From Ephemerocybe angulata (taxonomy: Eukaryota; Basidiomycota; Agaricomycetes; Agaricales; Psathyrellaceae), in the NCBI GenBank assembly GCA_013368325.1, contig JAACJK010000112.1:186001-250000 (forward strand): a stretch of DNA of 64,000 nucleotides, read 5' to 3'. The translations under genes and the position numbers were made by a program. Positions 43,653 through 56,253 of this stretch are shown one piece after another (within the stretch, counting starts at the first letter, position 1; each line of letters starts with the position of its first letter). A model generated the notes under the pieces. It was not told the origin of the DNA. It ran no database searches and worked only from the letters and a program-made list of their open reading frames with translations.

Positions 43653-46188
43653 ACCTACCTCTTAGGTATATCAATTTGAGGCAAAATGGCACCTAAGAGG
43701 TCCCCCAACCATTGGGTGAACCATAGATGGTTGACCCACTGGTTGGATAATTGTTTAGCCATGGTTCAACCATCTATTTACCACCAACCAATCTCAACCA
43801 TGTGGTAAATAGTCCAACCACTGTCAACCATGGTTGAACTTAATTGAGCAGTGTCTGGGATCCTGCCTGTTTTAGTTGAACCATTTTCAGAGTGGTTGAA
43901 CCATATAAAGTCCAACCATGGTTGAACCACTTTCAATGTGGTTCAACCACATAAGGTCCAACTATGGTTCACCCACTTTCAGTGTGGTTGAACCATAAGG
44001 TCCAACCATGGTTCAACCAAGTATAGTTAGGTGTCTGGGGTCCCACCCATCATTATGTCATAGATCAAAAGTGAAATCTCACATCAATGGGGTCATGATG
44101 ATCTCAGATCTAGGATGTCATTGATGGTGCCTGTGCCTGTGATGTCATGATTTGCATGACATCATGTTGATTAATGAGTGTCATGATATCATGCAAATCA
44201 TGACATCATGCTCATTTAGATAAGGGCAGTCTGGCATTGATTTGTTCATATCTCCCTCAGTTCTTGTCTGATAAGGATGAGTTTAGTATCATTGGAAAGT
44301 GGTAAATGAGGAGAACATGATGGCATATGTGCTAAGAGCTATATGTAATCTTTGCTGCACAAAATCATAGAAACGGCATGATATCAACATCTAGCTCATT
44401 TAGATAAGAAAATCTTGAACAGATTCATCAATATTTTCATCAGTTCTTGTCTGACAGGCATGATTTTGGTATCATTAGAAAGGGTAAATTTAGGAGCATA
44501 GAGTGGTGTATATGAAATTCTTTTTTCATACAGTTAGCCTTTGCAATTTCATAAGTCTGATATCTTAGAGATGCATTAGGGTTAGTGTCACTGGCAACAC
44601 AGAGCAAGGTTAACCAGCAAGAATCTACATAATATGTGTTTCTGAAGATGTGATGTAGCTACTACAGCAGCCTGATTTGCTACTTTTGCATGACTGGTGA
44701 TGTAATGCTCAAATGGCACAGATGGGGTTTTGTACTCAAAATCAGTACTTTGGTGATTCTTATCAGAGAACATAAGCAGAATAAATACATGGATATGAAT
44801 AAGTCAAATGCATAGTTTAGAATGCAAAAAGAAGTAGCCAAAACTGTCCAGTGAACATGGAGATATGCATGGTTGTAGTTGTAACTGAGGTTTGAAGTTG
44901 CACACCTGTGCAACCAGGAATCAAGTGGGCACTTAGAGCCAGTTCTTCTTGTAGCTCAGCGTCTACTGCTTGGATTTGCTTGCAGTCTTTTTCATTGGAA
45001 ACATAGTAATCAGGAGTACTCTCTCACAGTGTTATTACACTTATATCTACTTTCCTTAAAAGGCAAGAAGCCAACTGTGTTATTTCAGGGCTGGTTGGCA
45101 TAAAGTCATATATCTGTCATGGTGTGTGCATTGGGGACTTTCCACCCACTTGGATGTATTCTATAGCAACTCTGTTATGCTGCTACACATTTAGAAAGGC
45201 TTATACTCATGACATGATGTCTCAGCAATGATAACCTTAATGAACACTCACATTCAGTCTTCATCTCAATATCAGGTTCATAGCATGGGATTTATAATGT
45301 TAAACAGATGTAGCTTTGTTCTCCATAAATTAAGCTTTCTAGTGATACCAAGACTATACATTTTAGATGAGAACTGAGTGAAATACCAACCTGTATTGCA
45401 TAAAACTCACCCTTACACTCATTTTCCATCGCATTTTGATGATTTTGCACAGTATAAAGGTCCATATAGCTTACACCACATATACCATCATGTTCCTCTC
45501 ATCTAATGCTTTCCAATGATACTAAACTCATCCTTATCAGACAAGAACTGAGGGAGATATAAACAAATCAATCCCAGACTGCCCTTATCTAAATGAGCAT
45601 GATGTCATGATTTGCATGATATCATGACACTCATTAATCAACATGATGTCATGCAAATCATGACATCACAGGCACAGGCACCATCAATGACATCATAGAT
45701 CTGAGATCATCATGACCTCATTGATGTGAGATCTCACTTTTGATCTATGACATAATGATGGGTGGGACCTCAGATACCTAACTATACTTGGTTGAACTAT
45801 CTTCAATGTGGTTGAACCATGGTTGGACCTTAGATGGTTCAACCACACTGGAAGTGGGTGAACCATGGTTGGACCTTATGTGGTTGAACCACCTGAAATG
45901 TGGTTCAACCACATGGTTCAACCAAAACAGGCAGGACCCCAGACACCTAGGTTGAAGATGGTTGAAAAAAGTCCCAGCCATCCTGTATTATCTCAACCAA
46001 CCTCAACCATTTTTGATATTTTACAACCATCTGCAACCAATTTGGTTCAACCATGGTTCAGGGTTGGGGTGGTTGCCCCTAATGGTCCAACCATCCATGG
46101 TTCACCCAATGGTTGAGGGACCTCTTAGGTGCCATTTTGCCTCAAATTGATATACCTAAGAGGTAGGTTCAACCAGGTGACTGAGGTG
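43633..46188. repeat. Long-inverted-arm element adjoining the transposase
   Basis: It has both ends (CACCTCAGTCACC... and its inverse) and long imperfect inverted arms. Shared blocks in inverse order include AAACTCATCCTTATCAGACA near 45523 against TGATAAGGATGAGTTTAGTA near 44270. The centre (about 44350-45460) is unique and non-coding. Confidence 0.75.
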
Positions 46189-48158
46189 CTTGCACATTAG
46201 AATCTTGGGGAACGAGAGGCAGTCGCAGTCGTATGCATTGAGATCTACTGTGTAGCAGAGATCCTTTTGTGTCTGGGACTGAATATGGAAAATATTCTCT
46301 TCGTCGTCTGACTGCTCAATGTCATCAGCAGTGATTTTCTCCGCCAGCTCCTCAATGTGCAAGCACTCTTGAACCTCGAGGTCTCCTCCTGCAAATCCGT
46401 GCTCTTGTGTGAAGTGTCGTTGAATGAAATGAGGCATTGCTTGCCTAACCAGGGTGTAGATGAGGTGGTCCATGCGGCAATTTCGCTTTCCTTGCATAAA
46501 CTTTCCTTTCAGAAGGTGGTGCCATGCTTCAACGAGCATGTTTGTGTCAGAATTCTGAAAGATGCTGCGCTCTGTGCGAAATATCGCAGACCAGAGTTCA
46601 GTCTCATGCATCCAGTTCATCTCCATGTACTGCAGAAAGCTAGCAGGAGATTTCGCCTTAATCTGCTCCCACATAGCATAGAACTCTGTGTGATCCAAAA
46701 TGTGAATCCAGCGCTTGAGGAGAGCCCACAGCTTGGGATGAACAGTCATCCTAAAATGCTCTCTCCATGCTTTACAAAACATGCCACTAGCATAGAAGCC
46801 TCTGTGCACTAGGAAATTGCCCTTTGATTACGCCGAGCTGGCTAAGGTCCTTGTCTGATATGAAGTAAAGTGGTTGCACATCAGGGAAACAAGATTGAAT
46901 ATCAGAAAGGAAGAATTCAATAGTCTCCTTCGTTCCATCTGTAGATATCATCCAAGCGCACGGCATACTTATAAAATCCTATCAGTGGGTGATATGCATA
47001 ACTGAATTAATATATTACTGACCGTGTCCCCATCTGTTGTGCGCAAGTAGCGTAAAAAGACTGGTATTTTCATACTGCATCATATTGTGAGTCACGTTGA
47101 GTCTGCTAAATTGAGAGCCATGCTTCTGCCACTATTTTGTTTAGATAATCAAGCGAATGCCCTTTGGACCAGTTGGCTGAAGCTGGACATAATGCCCAAG
47201 CTCTCGAAGCTTTGTACCCATTTTAGGACAGAGGTGCAGTCATCCTTTGCAAGGTGAATGTGGTCCTGCTTGATCTTCTTCTCTATACACCTGACATCTG
47301 CCCTCGTTACGAAAATATCACGGCTAAGTGTGCCATTGTGCAAGGACTCAACATTTTCCTCATTGTCCACATCTCCATGTACGTGCTGAAGCTGTACATA
47401 TATTAGCATTCTGTAAAGATTGGAAAATATGTTAAACTCACCACACGTGCTGCATCGACACCTAACTACAGGATTCCTTCGATTTTCTGGCATACTGATT
47501 GGATATAGACATATGTTGTGCATTATATGCACCAAGCTCATGGTTATGAGTGTCCACATAGTACCCTTCCACATGGTCTTCATACACAGTGAGGTTCAAA
47601 TGGCAAGTACATTCAATTTTCTTTGAAGGAAGAGTGCGCTTCGACGATGTCCTGTGCTGGTACTTGCTTTTCCCCCCACTCGAGCCTCGAGAGCAGACAT
47701 ATATCATTTTCTTCAGCCAGGTATCCACAACACCACGGTTTTCCTATTTGGCTTCCGGCAGATGAAGTTCATCATATTCTTCGTCTCTATAGCCTTTATA
47801 AACCTCTCAGCCTCATCTAAGCTTGACCAGGTGTGCTTCATATGGGGAAGTCTCTGTGCTCCAGGCTTCGGACCCAGGCACTTATACGTATTTAATAGCG
47901 CAGGCCCAGCGCTTGGAACATTGTTGGTGAGGGTGCCGGAATTGGGGTCAAATTGGAGTAGAAAGGACTCCATGCTGAGGGGGTAAGGGAAAGGTTCAAG
48001 AGCAGAGAAAGCAAAGAACTTCGTTATAAATGAGCCACCGTAAACTAACAAAGGGCATTGATGGGCAAGCTTGGGGCAAGCCAGCTACATGTTCGGTGCG
48101 CATGGCACGCGGTGCACGTGCGCAAACCACCTTCTATATGGGAATTAGGCGAAAAGTT

Positions 48159-49012
48159 TTGTAATTCTCACTTCCCCACCTGTTCACATGGACTCCACAT
48201 GGACTGTCCAGAGTCCACTGGTTTACCTAGTGGACTCTGGGTATTTTCTGGACTCTGACCAGTGGACTCATTGTGTAGTCCACATGGAGTCTATACTCCC
48301 TCCACAATCAGTCCACCCCCCCTCTACAGCCAGTTCACATTAGACTTAGAGTTTATATTCATTCCCAAGCCAGTTGAGTCCACATGGAGTCCATGTGGAG
48401 TCCATGTAAACTCTTATGATCTCGACTTTTGACAGAAAAAAAATAAGTGGCATGCCTCAGGATTGAACCTGAGACTTTAGCTATTACTAAGTCTTTGGTG
48501 TGAGTGCTAGCCACTAGGCTATCTAGTCTTATATGTTTTACCTTGTAATCAGACTATATCCTGTACCATATTCTATTTTTAGATTGCAAAATCGATGCTT
48601 GGAAATCATTTTGCTGATTGTGAGACTAGTTTTTAACCAATTGCTTAGTTATTTCATAGCATCAACACTACAAAATATTGACAACAATATTATATAATAA
48701 AAATAATGGGACCAAAAATCATCATTAGTGGCAGTCCAGCAGTAGTCCACAATCAGTCTAGTGGTTTGAGTCTAGTACTCCACATGAGTCCAGTGGCTTC
48801 AGTCCACAATCAGAGTCCACATGGACTCCACAGAGCCTGGCAGGGGTGTGTGGACTGCTCGTGGGCTGTCTGTGGACTGTCCGTGGACTAATTTTGCCAG
48901 GGGGCCTGCTAAACATTTGGCTTCTAGTCCACTGGTATGCCACTGGATTCTTTGTGGAATCCACGTGGAGTCCACCCGAACAGGTGAACAGGTGGGAAAG
49001 TGTGAAGTACTC
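48159..49012. mobile_element. GTCCAC-array element, copy B
   Basis: It starts TTGTAATTCTCACTTCCCCA and ends GAACAGGTGGGAAAGTGTGA plus AGTACTC. These ends are imperfect inverted repeats (CCCCACCTGTTC against GAACAGGTGGG). The interior has AGTCCACATGGAGTCC arrays at both ends, the tRNA-like segment (about 48430-48540) and an A/T-rich middle. No coding frame is credible. The flanking 8-mers do not match, so a target duplication is not shown. Confidence 0.7.
48450..48536 (-). repeat. tRNA-like SINE segment in copy B
   Basis: The minus strand shows an A-box-like TAGCCTAGTGGCTAG and a B-box-like GGTTCAATCC, as in copy A. The part between the boxes is about 7 bases shorter than in copy A. Confidence 0.6.
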
Positions 49013-49785
49013 CTTTCTTGCTGCGTGCAGTGAGATTTTAGATGATCTGGGCTGTCTATCTGGGCTGGGTTGTAGACCTCAGAACTGATAAGGGTGTCCC
49101 AGTGCTCTTTACCACCTGCACCACACCAGGCCTCCCAGGGCTGAAACCCAATTCCAAGAAGCTCTCCATCACCGGCCCACGTCTCTAGCAGCTGTGGGGT
49201 GTGCGGCTTCTAGCATATCGTAAATTCCTCCCCTTGTTTCAAAGACAACAATGGTTGAACAATGGCGACAGCACCAAGATTGCGACGACGGAGAATGCAC
49301 CTCACATTGCTTTTCTAGCTCACCTGGATGCTGATGGCATCGTCATTGCAGGTTATCGCTGTTGCAAGGCTTGTGGTCATTGTATGCCCGTGGTTCCAGA
49401 CGTCGAATGGCAATCGTTGTCGCTGCAGCTTGGCGGCGTTACAGGGTATCCCAGTGATCTTTACCACCTGCCTGCCACCACGTCAGGCCTGCTTGTCTGT
49501 GCTTGCCACTGTGCCTGCATTTCTGGCCCATCCTCACCATCAGCCCTCCTCGCTCGCCACCGTTTGTCTGTGCTCCTTGCCGCTGCATCCCTAACTGCCT
49601 GCATTTTTCGCCCATTCTTACCATCTACCCTCCTCACTGCCATTTGTCTGTGCTTATTACTGCCAGGCCCATCCTTGCCACCATGTCGCATCCCCAACTG
49701 CCTAACTGCCTGCCTTTCTGGCCCATTCTTGCTGTGTACTCCTCCTCATTGATTGTGGTTGTGGTCCGCCTAGGCTTACTACCAC
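49013..49785. other. Non-coding, low-complexity Cys/Pro-rich frames
   Basis: Recurring CATTTCTGGCCCATCC / GCCCATTCTTACCATC-like segments (49500-49740) create long frames on both strands. They look like decayed tandem units (about 90-100 bp) upstream of the LINE endonuclease, not a gene. Confidence 0.45.
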
Positions 49786-50590
49786 ATGTCTACATCTGAG
49801 GTTCCTGAGGTTCCTGAGGGGTGTCCTGTCATCAGGATTCAATTGTGGAACCTTCGGGGCAAATTTCAGCAATGGATGAAATGTCCAAAATTCGTGGAGG
49901 CACTCAGATGTTACAACATCAACATTTTCCTTGAAACCATGATGTCAAAGGACTTGATGGCACAGAGGAGGGCATTCCGGGGTTTAGAAGGCATTTTATT
50001 GAGCACGAGTCCCTGCACAGGCATCTAGATGGGGGCGTAGCAGTATTTGTTCAGGATAGCATTCAGTTGGAGAAGTCAGAGTTGTTGTCCTCGCCGGATG
50101 TCCTAGTGCTGGATTCACAGGAGATGATGGTAGTAGCAGCTTACATCCTGCCAAGGAATAGTCCAACGTATGAAGGTGTTGGTGATCCCTATAATTCTCT
50201 GGAGAAACTGCTAGCGGTGTGTGGAGAGGAGGCAAAGCCAGCGGTCATAGTAGGAGATTTAAATGCTCAGGTTGGGGTGAATGATCTAAGGATGTCAGAC
50301 AACAAGGTTGTGTCAAAACACGGCGAGAGCCTGCTGGATTCATGCAACAAAATGGGTATGCAAATCTTCAATGGCATGTTTCCCAATAGTGGCTTGTCCA
50401 TGTCACACAGCCCGGGACATGGACATTCGGTAGTGGATCTTGTGATAGGGAACAGGAGCGCACTAGTGGTGGATATGAGTATAGGTTCACAGTAGAGCAT
50501 GGGGGCTGATAGTGGTAAAACACTCAGCACCGACCATAGTGAAGTATTCCTTGACCTCTTTAACCCACGTCAGTCCGCCGGTCTGTAGGG
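49786..50590 (+). pseudogene. LINE-type (non-LTR) endonuclease remnant
   Basis: The fragments read as an exonuclease-endonuclease-phosphatase domain: RIQLWNLRGKF (first motif), NINIFLETMMS (Glu motif), GGVAVFVQDS, VIVGDLNAQVG (catalytic GDLN), GHGHSVVDLVIGN and STDHSEVFLDL (final SDH-type motif). A frame change occurs near 49990 and an in-frame TAG at 50493. No reverse transcriptase follows; the sequence turns into other repeats after 50590. This endonuclease normally nicks target DNA for LINE insertion. Confidence 0.8.
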
Positions 50591-50639
50591 AGCTGTTCCG
50601 ATTAGATTAGATATCATTCATTTGCATTATTTAGACATT

Positions 50640-51515
50640 GTACATATTTGTGCGAGACTCACATAACTTGAAAGTTTTTTATTTGTATAAACATAGTAAA
50701 TAATTTTTGATGCTTATGTCAATGAATTGATAAATAGAGCATATGGTACCCCGCCTGCATGGCGGGGTAACCTCAGGTAACCCCCACTTTTGAGTGGGGT
50801 AACGTTACCTGGCATTCATATAATTACTCTTGGTATGTATCTACGGCCTTTGTCAACACGGCTTGTCTATTGTGCCACACGGAACTGGCCCGTGGTTGCC
50901 AGGGAGGCCGAATAAAGCCCGGCGATGAGGAAGGCTTCCGGATTTAGTAGGAGCACCTAACGCAGCCACTGATGGCATTTGGCAGGCATTCAGGCCATTT
51001 TACTGATGTTCTCCTCCCAGTACCTCAAATTATGTACTACCATAGACCTAAATACATTCATTTCAATGCCTAAACTACTTTCTATGGACAAGAGCTGCCG
51101 AGGAGGGAGTTTGAAGCCTCATCCCAGACCTCTCAGGCAAAAATCCGGAAAATTCCGGAGTCACGTGACATTACCCAGACAGCCAGGTAACTTACCCTAG
51201 GCACGATATATACCCTTATAATTGAGATTATATACCATTCAATCTAAGACTTCTGTCAATGTAAATGTAAATGACAGTATCAGCAAGTAATATAACATAA
51301 TTGTGCCTCACTTATAACTGATACAACTAGCCTGTTCAGCTTGCTCCTGGAGTCTAGCTAGACAGTCCAACAGACTCACCTGCTAGACTGTAGTATGTAC
51401 TGGTACTGGAGTTTAACTGGACTTTATTAGACTCTGCTGAAGTCCAGTTCAGGGCAATTCTATCTCTTTAACAGATCAAAAGTCCAGCAGAAGTTTAGAA
51501 AGTCTATCAGAATTG
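50640..51515. repeat. Decayed copy of the 60436-61387 element, itself interrupted
   Basis: TTTTTGATGCTTATGTCAAT at 50706 and the block from about 51220 (ATTCAATCTAAG...GGAGTCTAGCTAGACAGTCC) match 60918 and 61030-61170. About 500 bp in between have no counterpart there. They start near a palindromic GGTACCCCGCC...GGCGGGGTAACC (50746-50770), so a further insertion is likely. The GGTAACCTCAGGTAACCCC segment recurs near 52129. Confidence 0.55.
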
Positions 51516-52964
51516 TTAATGTGTGAAGAAACAAGTGATAATGTGCCAAGGACATGGGTACATCAGAAGAAGATATCTATTAAGTGGTGTGGGTGCAGAC
51601 CTGAGGAACAGGGATTACCAGGTCATAGGAAATTTCAATAACAAACTGACAATGTTGACTCCCAGGAATGGGGACATCCTCTATCTCCCATTTAGATATT
51701 TCTAAAAAGAGACAGGTATGCACCTAAATAACCCCCCAGGCTTTGCTCACATGTGGTTAAGTAAGCCTCCTTCAAATTCAAAGGAAAAATGGAGACATAT
51801 CTTTGCACTGATGGGGAAGGTGAGCTGCAGATGACAACTCCAAAAATAGCATGGGCAACATCGACTTTGAACATCTTACAGGAAAGTACTGGGTCTACAC
51901 AGGCTTGAACAGTTGGCTGCCAGTGAAAGAGACTACAAACGAGAGCAGTATTCATAACCAGATGCATCCTGATATGAAACCTCTGAGTGAGGTTTGCATC
52001 GAAGGCCATGTGACTGCTCATACTATTCTTTTTTTTGAAGTGTAATGTTCTTTTTTAGTTTCAAAGTCAAGTTTAAATAGTCTTAGTGTTGGATATATAG
52101 AGTATATCGTAGACTGCCCTCTTGCTGGGGTAACCTCAGGTAACCCCTGATTTTAGCTGTGTGTTCTCTAAGTTCCTTATTTGGTTCTATTAATATTTTC
52201 AACTACAACAGCATTTATAGTTACGAAAGTGCTTGCAGATAAGGTTTTTCCATCTAATCTCCAAGATGCCAATGCACTCCTCCAGTTTATTTGTTGGACG
52301 TGAGTGACCTACTTGACAACCTTGTTTTTGCTCCCCACTGACCTGGCTGCACAGAGGAAAAACAAAAGAATACCTGCAATTCAACTAGGCTAAGCACTCA
52401 CTAGACTGCTTTTGCTAGTGCTCAGGATACTGATGCCTCAATACCTACTCCACCAAATGATGCTCTACCCTCTACTCTACCCCCCCCCCCCCAACAATGC
52501 TCGCGAGGTGATGCAAAGGCAGTGACGAGGCCCTGGAGGAGGAGGAGGAGTCTGAATTCAAGGAAGTCTGAGTTCAAAAAAGTCATTGATGCCGAGATTG
52601 GCAAGACCATGTGTTCGAGGATGGGTCTAAATCAAGAAATAAGCACATGGTGAACACCTGAGGAGCACTTGTGCTGAACAAGAAAGGCAATCTTCTTCAT
52701 ACGTCAACTTTTTTCCCATCAAATAAAAATACTAATTATTCCTGATATTTAGGAAAGGGAGACAAGGACCAAGTAAATCTGGTCGAGCACAATATGCCAC
52801 ACAGTGATCAGATCTGAATCTGGATGCACCGAGAAGCTACTTTCATGCCAGCAGCGGCCTGCCAGGACAAGAGACTAGCATGAAAGCTCATGCTGGTTGA
52901 TGGCCACCTAAAAAGGGTTGCCAAATCAGAGCATATGTGAGTTTGGAGTAGGCATTCAGGCCTC
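51516..52964. other. Unassigned repeat-derived region
   Basis: Only short frames occur. A 13-base C run lies at 52480-52492. I could not assign a family. Confidence 0.4.
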
Positions 52965-53706
52965 CTGTAATTCTCAGTCCCCCACCTGTTTACGTAGACT
53001 CCACATGGGCTGCTCAGAGTCCACCGGTCTACCAGTGTACTCTGGGTATTTTATGGACTCTGACTAGTGGACTCATTGTGAAGTCCACGTGGAGTCCATA
53101 CTCCCTCTACAATCAGTCCACCCACCCTCCACAGCCAGTCCACTTTAGACTTAGAGTTTATATCCATTTCCAAGCCAGTGGAGTCCACATGGAGTTCACG
53201 AGGACTCCATGTGAACTCTTATGATCTCTACTTTTGACAGAAAGAAAATAAATGGCATACCCCAGGATTGAACCTGAGACCTTGGGAAATAGCTATTACT
53301 AAGCTTTTGCTGTGAGTGTAACTACTAGGCTATCTGGTCTTATATATTTCACCTTGTAATTAGGCTATACCCTATACCATATCTTATTTTTAGATTGCAA
53401 AGTCGATGCTTGGAAATTATTTTGCAGATTGTGAGACTAGTTTTTAACCAATTGCTTAGTTATTTCAAAGCTTCAACACTACAAAACAATAACAATGGTA
53501 TTATATAATAAAAATGATGGGACCAAAAATAGTCATTAGTGGCAGTCCAGCAGTAGTCTATGTTCAGTCCACTACAGACTGTTCGTGGACTGATTTTGGC
53601 AGGGGCCCTGCCAAAAATTTGGCTTCCAGTCCACTGGTATGCCACTGGATTCTTTGTGGAGTCCACATGGAGTCCATGCGAACAGGTGAGAGAGTGTGAA
53701 GTACTC
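52965..53706. mobile_element. GTCCAC-array element, copy C
   Basis: It starts CTGTAATTCTCAGTCCCCCA and ends AACAGGTGAGAGAGTGTGAA plus GTACTC. Arrays of AGTCCACATGGAGT-type units lie at both ends, and the tRNA-like segment is at about 53250-53340. It closely resembles copy B throughout, including the A/T-rich centre. No protein is encoded. Confidence 0.7.
53252..53341 (-). repeat. tRNA-like SINE segment in copy C
   Basis: This is the same segment as in copies A and B on the minus strand. The B-box-like GGTTCAATCC is intact. The A-box region here reads TAGCCTAGTAGTTAC, so it is more decayed. Confidence 0.55.
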
Positions 53707-53905
53707 GAAAAGTCAAAGGCTACTGCTGGACTGCTACTAATGACTATTTTTGGTCCATTATTTTTATTATATAATACTGTTGTCATTGTTTTGTAGCATT
53801 GATGCTATAAAATAACTAAGCAATTGGTTGAAAACTGGTCTCACAATCAGCAAAATAATTTCCAAGCATCGACTTTGCAATCTAAAAATAGGATATGGTA
53901 TAGAG
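53367..53905. repeat. Large imperfect palindrome of element interiors
   Basis: About 185 bp of copy C (53367-53556) reappear in reverse complement at 53721-53905, including ATTGCAAAGTCGATGCTTGG and its inverse. The arms are separated by about 165 bp, which hold the end of copy C. A further element end (GTCCACGCAAACAGGTGGGG, then GTGTGAAGTACTC to 54018) follows the second arm. Confidence 0.75.
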
Positions 53906-54018
53906 TATAGTCAGAGAGCCTGCCAAAAATTTGGCTTCCAGTCCACTGGTATGCCACTGGACTCTTTGTGGAGTCCATGTGGAGTCCACGCAAACAGGTG
54001 GGGGAGTGTGAAGTACTC

Positions 54019-56253
54019 ATTTAAGCTAACATCCACTATTTCTGCTCTTGCTATCACTCTGGCTTCTCTTCTCAAGTTATGAAACTTGTCCACATTTTCT
54101 CTTGTGCAAGAAGGTACATTTCATTTGAAAAACAAAAGGGTCATTTTGAAGCTTCAAGAACAGGCCTGAATTTCAAGATATGTGCACCAGTGAAATGTGT
54201 TTCAAGAAGCTTGACCACGAAGACCACTTGGAGGTCTAGATGTCCCAGTTTCTCCCCAAGCTAGTGAGCAAGCAGTATCTGCAGCATCTATCCTGTTCCT
54301 GAGCACTTTTTGATAATCCTCGATGAAACCTCTCTTTAAATGTGGGACTTGGGTGCAGCAACTTGGACAGAAGCTCCAACTTGTGTACTTACCTACCTTC
54401 ACAAATTTTGGAGGATCAGTGGGTGTAAAGATGAGTAGCACCCATATCATTGGAAATGTAGCAGACAGGTATCAATCCACTAGTGTAAGAAATGTCTGTA
54501 TTGAAGCATTTGGAGATACACCTTTCTCAAGAATAAGTATGTACTATGAGAAGCTGAAATACTTACAGGCATTCAAGCAAGATATGGCAACATACTATCA
54601 GGGACTAACTTCAAGTTTTGCTTTGCAGAACGACCTAGTGCCCTATAGTCTAGTTCCCATAAGCCATGCCACTAGTGTAGCACTAAAATGAATATAGTTG
54701 CATTAACATGAGATCGAAAGACTGAAGTTAATCCTAGAACAGCTTGAAAGTGATGCAGGTTTTGTATTGCAAATACATCAACTTAGGTGACAAATTCTAT
54801 ACTAATTATGATAGAAACTAGAATCTGGAGTTTTTCTCATGCTGTTTTCAGAATAGCGCACTTGAGGGTAACACAGTTCTCACATGGCGTCAATAAAATG
54901 CTGTTCATCAAGTGTCTGTACATTTATCGATGCTATGACTACAAAAGCTTGAAAGCCAGAATACCCCTGCAGCCTCCGAGATCTGTTGCAGACATTATTA
55001 CCGGATGCCTCCCTAACCCTACAAAGCTAGACCTGGGGAAGAAACGACTGAAGACAGTCACAATAGCTGAGACAGCATGGCTCATTTAGGCACGGTGTTG
55101 CAAGTGGGTCATTGAAGATGAAGGGAAAGTGGATAAAGCTGTATCACATGCAGAAACCAGCAACTGCTAGAACATTATGATAAACAAGAAACTAAATTTC
55201 AATATCTTGGTGTCAAATTGGGACTGCTATGACAGAAAGGCCATTGAGGAGAGTATGGTGCTCGACACCTGGAGCACTGTGGTGAACAACCCAGTCAAGT
55301 TGATAAAGTCACTCAAGTACCGTAGGAACAAGAGGGTTTTAGTGGGTAGAGGCTCAGCAGGACGGAACTGCTGAGCAGAGTCCCACACTCCTGGCTAAGG
55401 ATGAAGGTGGCATGCAAGCGCTGCTGGACTTAGCTGGGGTCAGTCCGTCAGCAGATTTCTTCTAGTGGGGGCCCTCTCGACTCTCGAGGGCCCTGTTCTT
55501 ATGGCTACTCAAACCTAACACATAGAATCACAAAACTAGCCAGCACAGGGGGCAGGTGTATCCTTTTTAAAGATTGCCCTGCACCAATGAAGGCTTCATA
55601 AATATATATATATCATCCAAATCCTAAGGTTACTAGTATACCTATTGATTTAAATCTGCTGAGCACATTATTTGGGACTGAGTAATGTATATTCTAATAA
55701 GAATATAGTCTATCTATTGTCTGTATTTATTTCTGCTAACTCAATTCCTGCTCCTCGTTCTATTCTACTGTGAATAGAAGCCACACTGTACTTCAGATGT
55801 AAGCTCTGGGAACAAACTGGGAAGGTAGCTGATGTTCATTTTTCTGGCTCTCATAACTTCTTTCTTAGAAGTAGGCACCTCCTTCTTGTTGCCTTGACTT
55901 TACAGGGGCTTTGATTGATGGTAAATAAATTGTAGCATGTGTGGTGGAACTTGAGGCTTCACAGCCCAGAGGGTGGGTTCAGCCTCAGCTATTAAATGGT
56001 TTCGTAACCTCTACCACCATTATCATCACTACTACCAATGGCAAATCTAATTCGCTCAGTGAAGTCTGGCAGCCACTGAACTCCACACGGCCTGGCTTGC
56101 ATTCAATATCAAGATCAAAATACAAAATAGTATCATCTTAGACAACAAGAAGGTCCTACCTGGCCAGAATTAGTAATCACCACGGGTTTCCCACAGCTCC
56201 GGCGGGAGTGCACCATACTTGTACCCATGGTGCGCAGGTTTTCCCATCAGAAT
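54019..56253. other. Decayed coding-like fragments and non-coding repeats
   Basis: Frames at 54323-54691 (containing ISMYYEKLKYLQAFKQDM), 54830-55089 and 55177-55374 look partly protein-like but have no recognised domain and no joining introns that I trust. They are probably remains of one degraded transposon gene. An AT microsatellite lies near 55600. Confidence 0.3.

Larger units (their letters stand above)
41780..46188. mobile_element. 4.4-kb nested element in the SWIM finger, 8-bp target duplication
   Basis: It begins CACCTCAGTCACCTGGTTGA and ends with the reverse complement. CTTGCACA is duplicated exactly (41772-41779 and 46189-46196), which fits hAT-type insertion. The left end is present twice: at 41780 to about 42026 and again from 43633. 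Between these lies a Tc1/mariner transposase gene. The part 43633-46188 has long imperfect inverted arms of roughly 700 bp (43633-44340 against 45470-46188) rich in GGTTGAACCATGG units and ATGATGTCATGATTTGCAT blocks. No hAT transposase is encoded. Confidence 0.85.
41418..48051 (-). pseudogene. FAR1/MULE-like transposase with SWIM finger, split and decayed
   Basis: On the minus strand, fragments between 48051 and 46197 are followed, after a 4.4-kb insertion, by 41779-41418. An N-terminal FAR1/WRKY-GCM1-type zinc region is visible (IECTCHLNLTVYEDHVEGYY then DTHNHELG). A MULE-type core lies near 46820-46970 (ISTDGTKETIEFFL, then LYFISDKDLSQLG). The C-terminal SWIM finger reads CDCLSFPKILMCKH before the insertion and continues IFAVQKHF after it. 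A one-base frame change near 47725 and several frame breaks show that it is inactive. Such proteins are Mutator-like transposases or derived DNA-binding proteins. Confidence 0.75.

Noticed and set aside
43633..46188. CRISPR-like array suggested by the repeated GGTTGAACCATGG units
   Set aside because: Units are irregular with no constant spacers, the DNA is eukaryotic, and the structure is an inverted-arm transposable element.
49439..49752. Overlapping long frames on both strands, Cys/Pro-rich
   Set aside because: They derive from short recurring segments and no family is recognised.
48151..53714. Matching flanks GAAAAGTT (left of copy B) and GAAAAGTC (right of copy C) as a split target duplication
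   Set aside because: The reciprocal flanks do not match, so exchange between the copies is not supported; chance is likely.
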